Assembly: GCF_011044975.1 (NCBI RefSeq)
Contig: NZ_JAAKZV010000013.1
Coordinates: 1 to 64,000, forward strand
Direction of reading: 5' to 3'
Length of the DNA: 64,000 bases
Source: Streptomyces coryli
Lineage (GTDB): Bacteria > Actinomycetota > Actinomycetes > Streptomycetales > Streptomycetaceae
The position numbers and the translations under genes are program-made. Positions 60,497-64,000 of the stretch are shown piece by piece (within the stretch, counting starts at the first letter, position 1; each line of letters starts with the position of its first letter). The notes under the pieces are model-generated. The model was not told the origin of the DNA. It was given only the letters and a program-made list of their open reading frames with translations, and ran no database searches.

Positions 60497-61293
60497 TGGA
60501 TCTGACCCTCGATCAGCTCAGCGTCGTCACCGACGGCCGGGCGCTCGTCCGGGACCTGTCCCTGCACGTCGGCAGCGGCACCGTGGTCGGCCTCGTCGGG
60601 CCCAACGGCAGTGGAAAGTCAACAGCGTTGCGCTGCATCTACCGGGCGCTGAAGCCCAGCGCCGGGACCGTACGGGCGGGAGAGGAGGACCTGGTCCGGC
60701 TGCCGCCCCGGCAGGGCGCCCAGCTCGTGGCCGCCCTTGCACAAGACGGCGCCGTGGACCTGGACTTCACCGTCGCGGAGGCCGTCGCCCTCGGCCGCGC
60801 CCCGCATCTGCGCGGCAATCAGGCGCTGTCGGCGCGCGAGCGTGAGCTGTGCGTACGGGCCATGGACCGGCTCGGCATCGGCCACCTCGCCGGGCGCGGC
60901 GTGCTGACCCTCTCCGGCGGCGAGCGGCAGCGGGTGCTGCTCGCCCGCGCGCTCGTCCAGGAGCCGCGAATCCTCGTGCTCGACGAGCCGACGAACCATC
61001 TCGACGTACGCCATCAGGTCGAGCTGCTCTCCCAGCTGCGCGGCAGCGGGCTGACCGTGCTCGTCGTCCTGCACGACCTCAACCTCGCCGCCGGCGCCTG
61101 CGACCGGATCGGCGTGCTCAGCGCCGGCCGCCTGGTGACCGCGGGGACGCCGCAGGAGGTGCTGACGGAGGACCTCGTCGAGGACGTCTTCGGGGTCCGG
61201 CCCACCGTCGTACCGCATCCGAAGTCCGGCGTCCCGCAACTGCTCTATTCGATCCATCCCGACTCAGAGGAAAGCTCTCCATCATGCGCATGA
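60496..61293 (+). CDS. ABC ATPase of the metal-chelate importer
   Basis: A 265-residue FecE/BtuD-type ATPase. Walker A VGPNGSGKST, Q-loop at AALAQDGAVDLDFTVAEAVA, signature LSGGERQRVLLARAL, Walker B ILVLDEPTNHLD and switch His VVLHDLNLAAG. ATG 60496 shares one base with the permease stop (TGATG). Its 3' end overlaps the lipoprotein start by 10 bp. Confidence 0.93.
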   Translation: MDLTLDQLSVVTDGRALVRDLSLHVGSGTVVGLVGPNGSGKSTALRCIYRALKPSAGTVRAGEEDLVRLPPRQGAQLVAALAQDGAVDLDFTVAEAVALGRAPHLRGNQALSARERELCVRAMDRLGIGHLAGRGVLTLSGGERQRVLLARALVQEPRILVLDEPTNHLDVRHQVELLSQLRGSGLTVLVVLHDLNLAAGACDRIGVLSAGRLVTAGTPQEVLTEDLVEDVFGVRPTVVPHPKSGVPQLLYSIHPDSEESSPSCA

Positions 61294-62285
61294 ACCACCT
61301 GGCCGCTCTGTCCGCCGGATCCATCCTCCTCACCGGCTGCGGCGCCGACGTCGCCGGCGACGACGACAAGGCCGCGGCCGAGCGCACCACCGTCAAGCGC
61401 TGCGGCGAGCCCGTGCCGTACACCGTCCCGAAGCGGGCCGTCGCCTACGAGGGCGGCAGCGCCGACAAGCTCTTCAGCCTCGGCCTCACCGAGCACGTGC
61501 ACGGATACGTGATGCCGCCCGCCAACCCGCCGGTCAGCGAGTCGCCTTGGGCCGCGGAGTACAAGAAGGTGAAGAAGCTCAGCGACGACCTGCTGAACAA
61601 GGAGGTGGTCGTCGAGGCCAAGTCCGACCTCGTGGTGGCCGGCTGGAACTCCGGCTTCAGCGACCAGCGCGGCATCACCCCCGCCATCCTCGACAAGCTG
61701 AAGATCCAGAGCTTCATGCACACCGAGAGCTGCTACAACTATCCCGGCCACCCCGAGCGGCACGCGCCCTTCGAGGGGCTCTACACCGACCTCGAGCGGC
61801 TCGGGAAGATCTTCCGGGTCGAAGGTCGCGCGGACAAGGTCGTCGGCGACATGAAGCAGCGGGTTGCGAAGGTGGCGGCGAAGGCGCCCAAGGGCGACCC
61901 CGTCCCGGTCTTCCTCTACGACTCCGGCACCGACAAGCCGTTCACCGCGGGCAGTCAGGTGCCGCCGAACGACATCATCAAGACCGCCGGCGGCAAGAAC
62001 ATCTTCGGCGACCTCGACCAGCGGTGGACCGAGGTCGGCTGGGAGGCCGTCACCAAGGGCCGTCCCGAGGTCATCATCATCCTCGACTACGGCGACCAGC
62101 CGGCGAAGAAGAAGATCGAGTTCCTGAAGAAGTCCCCGCACACCCGCGGGCTGCCGGCCGTCCGCAACGACCGGTTCTTCGTCCTCGACTACAACGAGGG
62201 GATCAGCGGGCCGCGCAACATCGACGGCCTGGAGAAGTTCGCCGCCTACCTGGACCGGGTCAGTCGTCCCGGCGCCACGGGCTGA
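61284..62285 (+). CDS. Metal-chelate-binding lipoprotein (FhuD/BtuF type)
   Basis: A 333-residue class III binding protein with a short lipoprotein signal (AALSAGSILLTGC, lipobox LTGC). PKRAVAYEGGSADKLFSLGL, SDLVVAGWNSGFSDQRG and DIIKTAGGKNIFGDLDQRW are typical of the siderophore/cobalamin-binding fold. Two Cys residues (KRCGEP and ESCYNYPGH) may form a disulfide. ATG 61284 has GAGGAAAG upstream. It is the last gene of the operon begun by the SbnA-like enzyme. Confidence 0.92.
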   Translation: MRMNHLAALSAGSILLTGCGADVAGDDDKAAAERTTVKRCGEPVPYTVPKRAVAYEGGSADKLFSLGLTEHVHGYVMPPANPPVSESPWAAEYKKVKKLSDDLLNKEVVVEAKSDLVVAGWNSGFSDQRGITPAILDKLKIQSFMHTESCYNYPGHPERHAPFEGLYTDLERLGKIFRVEGRADKVVGDMKQRVAKVAAKAPKGDPVPVFLYDSGTDKPFTAGSQVPPNDIIKTAGGKNIFGDLDQRWTEVGWEAVTKGRPEVIIILDYGDQPAKKKIEFLKKSPHTRGLPAVRNDRFFVLDYNEGISGPRNIDGLEKFAAYLDRVSRPGATG

Positions 62286-62657
62286 ACGACGCGGCGGGCG
62301 GCCGACGCCCTGTCGTGATCCACGGGACGTCCATGACGCGCTCGAAGTGCCGCACGTACTCCCGCATGCTCGGCTGCCCGCCCGCCGCTCGTTCCGCCGC
62401 TCCCGGTCCACTCCGCAACTGCCGTCGCTGCTGAACTGACATCCGCGATCAACCCCTCCGCAACCAAGCCGCGTTGACCCTGCACCACCACAACGAGCCA
62501 CAGAACGCCAGGTTTTACCCGACTGGGCCATACGTGTGAAACGAGGCCAATCACCCATACAAGCCCATGATGGCCCGCCGGGATGCGGGTGATCGTCAGT
62601 CGCTAGCATCGGCCGGCGCGACTCGATCTAGATCACCTGTACGAAGAAACGGATGTC
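62286..62657. other. Intergenic region with a doubtful minus-strand small frame
   Basis: 372 bp between the binding lipoprotein and the HAD gene. A 60-codon minus-strand frame (62442-62260) contains SMREYVRHFERVMDVPWITT, which reads like protein, but it lacks a clear ribosome site and overlaps the lipoprotein gene end. I cannot decide whether it is a small gene or a remnant. No strong terminator hairpin is visible; the last 50 bp should hold the promoter of the next gene. Confidence 0.4.
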
Positions 62658-63788
62658 ATGACGAAACGTGTTAACAGCCGCATATGGGTGCTCGGCGCGG
62701 TGCTCGCCCTCGCCGGGGCGCTGCTCGCCGGTGCGGGCCTCTGGCCGGAGTCCAAGGCGCGGGCGGCCGACGACGCCGACGGCGCCCGGATCGCCGCCGA
62801 GCTGGACCACTGGCCGGCCCCGGTGGCGAAGAAGCTCGGCAAGGTCATCGCCGGGCACGCCGACAGCGGCGGCTACGCGGTCTTCGACGCGGACAACACG
62901 AGCTACCGCTACGACCTCGAGGAATCCCTCATCCCGTACCTGGAGATGAAGGGTGTCCTCACCCGCGAGCGGATGGATCCGTCGCTGAAGGTGATCCCCT
63001 TCAAGGACACCGCGGACCACAAGGAAAGCCTCTACAGCTACTACAACCGGCTGTGCGAGGTCGACGACCAGGTCTGCTACCCGTGGGCCGCGCAGATCTT
63101 CTCCGGCTTCACGCTGAAGCAGCTCAAGGGCTACGTCGACGAGCTGATGGCGTACGGCAAGCCGATCCCGGCCGAGTACTACGACGGCGGCGAGCTGACC
63201 AAGACCGAGGTCAACCCGCCCAAGCCGTACCCGGGCATGCGGGAGCTCTTCGCCTCGCTCCGCAAGCACGGCATCGAGGTCTACATCAACAGCGCGGCGA
63301 GCGAGGAGCTCGTCCGCATGGTGCTCTCCGACCCGAAGTACGGCTACGACGTGAAGCCGCAGAACGTCATCGGCGTCTCCATGCTGCTGAAGGACCGCGA
63401 GAGCGGCGACGTCACGACCGCCCGCAAGGAGATCAAGGCGGGCACGTACGACCCGAAGAAGCTCATGGACCACGAGCTGACCCCGACCCTGTGGGCGCCC
63501 GCCACCTGGTACGAGGGCAAGCCCGCCGCCATCCGCACCTACATCGACCAGTGGAAGCAGGCGGTCCTGGTCGCCGGCGACACGCCCAAGAGCGACGGCC
63601 CGATGCTGCTGGAGTCCACCGACATCAAGAACGGCGGCGCGCGGATCTGGGTCAACCGCAAGGACGACTACCAGACCGAGATCACGGACCTGCGCGAGAA
63701 GGCCGCAGAGCGGCAGCGGGAGCTGGGCCAGCCGGTGACGGCGGACAAGCGGTGGTTTACGGTCGTTCCGGAGCAGATCGGCGGCTGA
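62658..63788 (+). CDS. Secreted HAD-family phosphatase
   Basis: A 376-residue HAD phosphatase with an N-terminal signal or anchor (WVLGAVLALAGALLAGAGLW). Motif I FDADNTSYRYD (nucleophile DxDNT), motif II INSAAS, a conserved Lys region and motif IV VAGDTPKSDGPML. The DxDNT form and the extracytoplasmic location resemble phosphorylcholine phosphatases and secreted phosphoserine phosphatase-like enzymes. It probably scavenges phosphate from organic phosphates outside the membrane. Confidence 0.9.
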   Translation: MTKRVNSRIWVLGAVLALAGALLAGAGLWPESKARAADDADGARIAAELDHWPAPVAKKLGKVIAGHADSGGYAVFDADNTSYRYDLEESLIPYLEMKGVLTRERMDPSLKVIPFKDTADHKESLYSYYNRLCEVDDQVCYPWAAQIFSGFTLKQLKGYVDELMAYGKPIPAEYYDGGELTKTEVNPPKPYPGMRELFASLRKHGIEVYINSAASEELVRMVLSDPKYGYDVKPQNVIGVSMLLKDRESGDVTTARKEIKAGTYDPKKLMDHELTPTLWAPATWYEGKPAAIRTYIDQWKQAVLVAGDTPKSDGPMLLESTDIKNGGARIWVNRKDDYQTEITDLREKAAERQRELGQPVTADKRWFTVVPEQIGG

Positions 63789-63801
63789 CGGAAGGCGGCG
63801 G

Positions 63802-63978
63802 ATGAGCGACGAGGGCGGCGACCCGAGCTGCTGGCTCGGCCTGGTGTGTCCCGAGTGCGGGCGGATCCGCGAGGACCGCACGGCGCAGATCTGCCCGCAC
63901 TGCGGGACACCCGTGGAGGAGGGTCCGGCTACGGAACCACCACGATCTTCCGGCCCTGGCCGGCCGCGAACTGGCTGA
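63802..63978 (+). CDS. Small zinc-ribbon protein
   Basis: A 58-residue protein from ATG 63802 (GAAGGCGGCGG upstream). Two CxxC pairs, CPECGRIREDRTAQICPHCG, form a zinc ribbon, and a proline-rich tail follows. It starts 13 bp after the HAD phosphatase stop, so the two are probably co-transcribed. Its last 50 bp overlap the end of a convergent dehydrogenase gene. Confidence 0.7.
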   Translation: MSDEGGDPSCWLGLVCPECGRIREDRTAQICPHCGTPVEEGPATEPPRSSGPGRPRTG

Positions 63979-64000
63979 GGGCGTCCGGGTATTGGGCCAG
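63929..64000 (-). CDS. C-terminus of a zinc-type alcohol dehydrogenase/quinone oxidoreductase, cut by window edge
   Basis: The last 23 codons and TAG stop of a minus-strand gene: LAQYPDALSQFAAGQGRKIV followed by VVP. The form (small helix, then GK/GR-I/V-V-V-x-P at the end) is the classic C-terminus of MDR-superfamily NADP-dependent oxidoreductases. The rest lies beyond the window. Confidence 0.7.
   Translation of the reverse strand: MAQYPDALSQFAAGQGRKIVVVP

Noticed and set aside
55374-62285. Interpretation as a cobalamin uptake/salvage operon
   Set aside because: FecCD/BtuF-type import and a PduX-like kinase would fit, but an SbnA-like enzyme, an MFS exporter and a Zur-type box do not, and no cob genes or riboswitch are visible.
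62260-62442. 60-codon minus-strand small gene
   Set aside because: Part of it looks protein-like, but start signals are poor and it overlaps the lipoprotein gene end; not strong enough to annotate as coding.
1-64000. CRISPR array, rRNA, tRNA, insertion sequence, prophage or biosynthetic NRPS/PKS genes
   Set aside because: Looked for on both strands; none seen. No regularly spaced repeats, transposase motifs or megasynthase domains.

Overview
The window is GC-rich actinomycete chromosome, almost certainly Streptomyces or a close relative. The signs are strong G/C bias at third codon positions, GTG starts, many GTGA/ATGA start-stop overlaps, mycothiol- and F420-type enzymes, a consensus CebR box, a TTA (bldA-type) leucine codon and a Streptomyces-style short palindromic repeat. 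I see no rRNA, tRNA, CRISPR array, prophage or intact insertion sequence. The layout is about 70 mostly single genes or short operons on both strands, many of them ending tail to tail with overlapping 3' ends.

Left part (1-13.6 kb): the 3' end-truncated DUF2207 membrane protein, a CNNM/CorC pair, a divergent LCP-family cell-wall ligase with a small membrane protein, two convergent NodB deacetylase-like proteins with eroded active sites, a membrane-anchored lytic polysaccharide monooxygenase behind a CebR operator, then stand-alone enzymes and regulators (RibD-like reductase, AraC, AlkD-like, GNAT + XRE, SDR and an SDR deletion remnant).

Middle part (13.6-47 kb): a mycothiol-dependent enzyme facing a LysR regulator; TetR facing a luciferase-like monooxygenase, an NADP-binding reductase and an acyl-CoA dehydrogenase; an ABC exporter behind a MerR/SoxR-type promoter; PhoD-like phosphatase; an ECF41 sigma factor with its NADH dehydrogenase-like partner; lactate permease; CopD protein carrying an in-frame palindromic repeat; methyltransferase; Eis-like acetyltransferase; an exopolysaccharide-type pair (degenerate GGDEF-glycosyltransferase 2 fusion plus acyltransferase); Tat-exported metallophosphoesterase; purine/HAD/PadR genes; and two broken genes (an amber-interrupted hydrolase and a frameshifted membrane protein).

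Right part (47-64 kb): a sugar module (two ABC permeases, binding lipoprotein and PfkB kinase on one strand; DeoR repressor and GH4 glycosidase on the other), an imine-reductase-like gene, and the most interesting locus, 55.4-62.3 kb. There a PduX-like GHMP kinase is divergent from a six-gene overlapping operon: SbnA-like PLP enzyme, DUF364-type Rossmann protein, MFS exporter, FecCD permease, ABC ATPase and metal-chelate-binding lipoprotein. The 66-bp gap between them holds a Zur/Fur-type box laid over a TTGACA -35 element. I read this as a candidate kinase-primed, non-NRPS metallophore (possibly zincophore) system. A secreted HAD phosphatase, a 58-residue zinc-ribbon protein and the tail of a dehydrogenase close the window.
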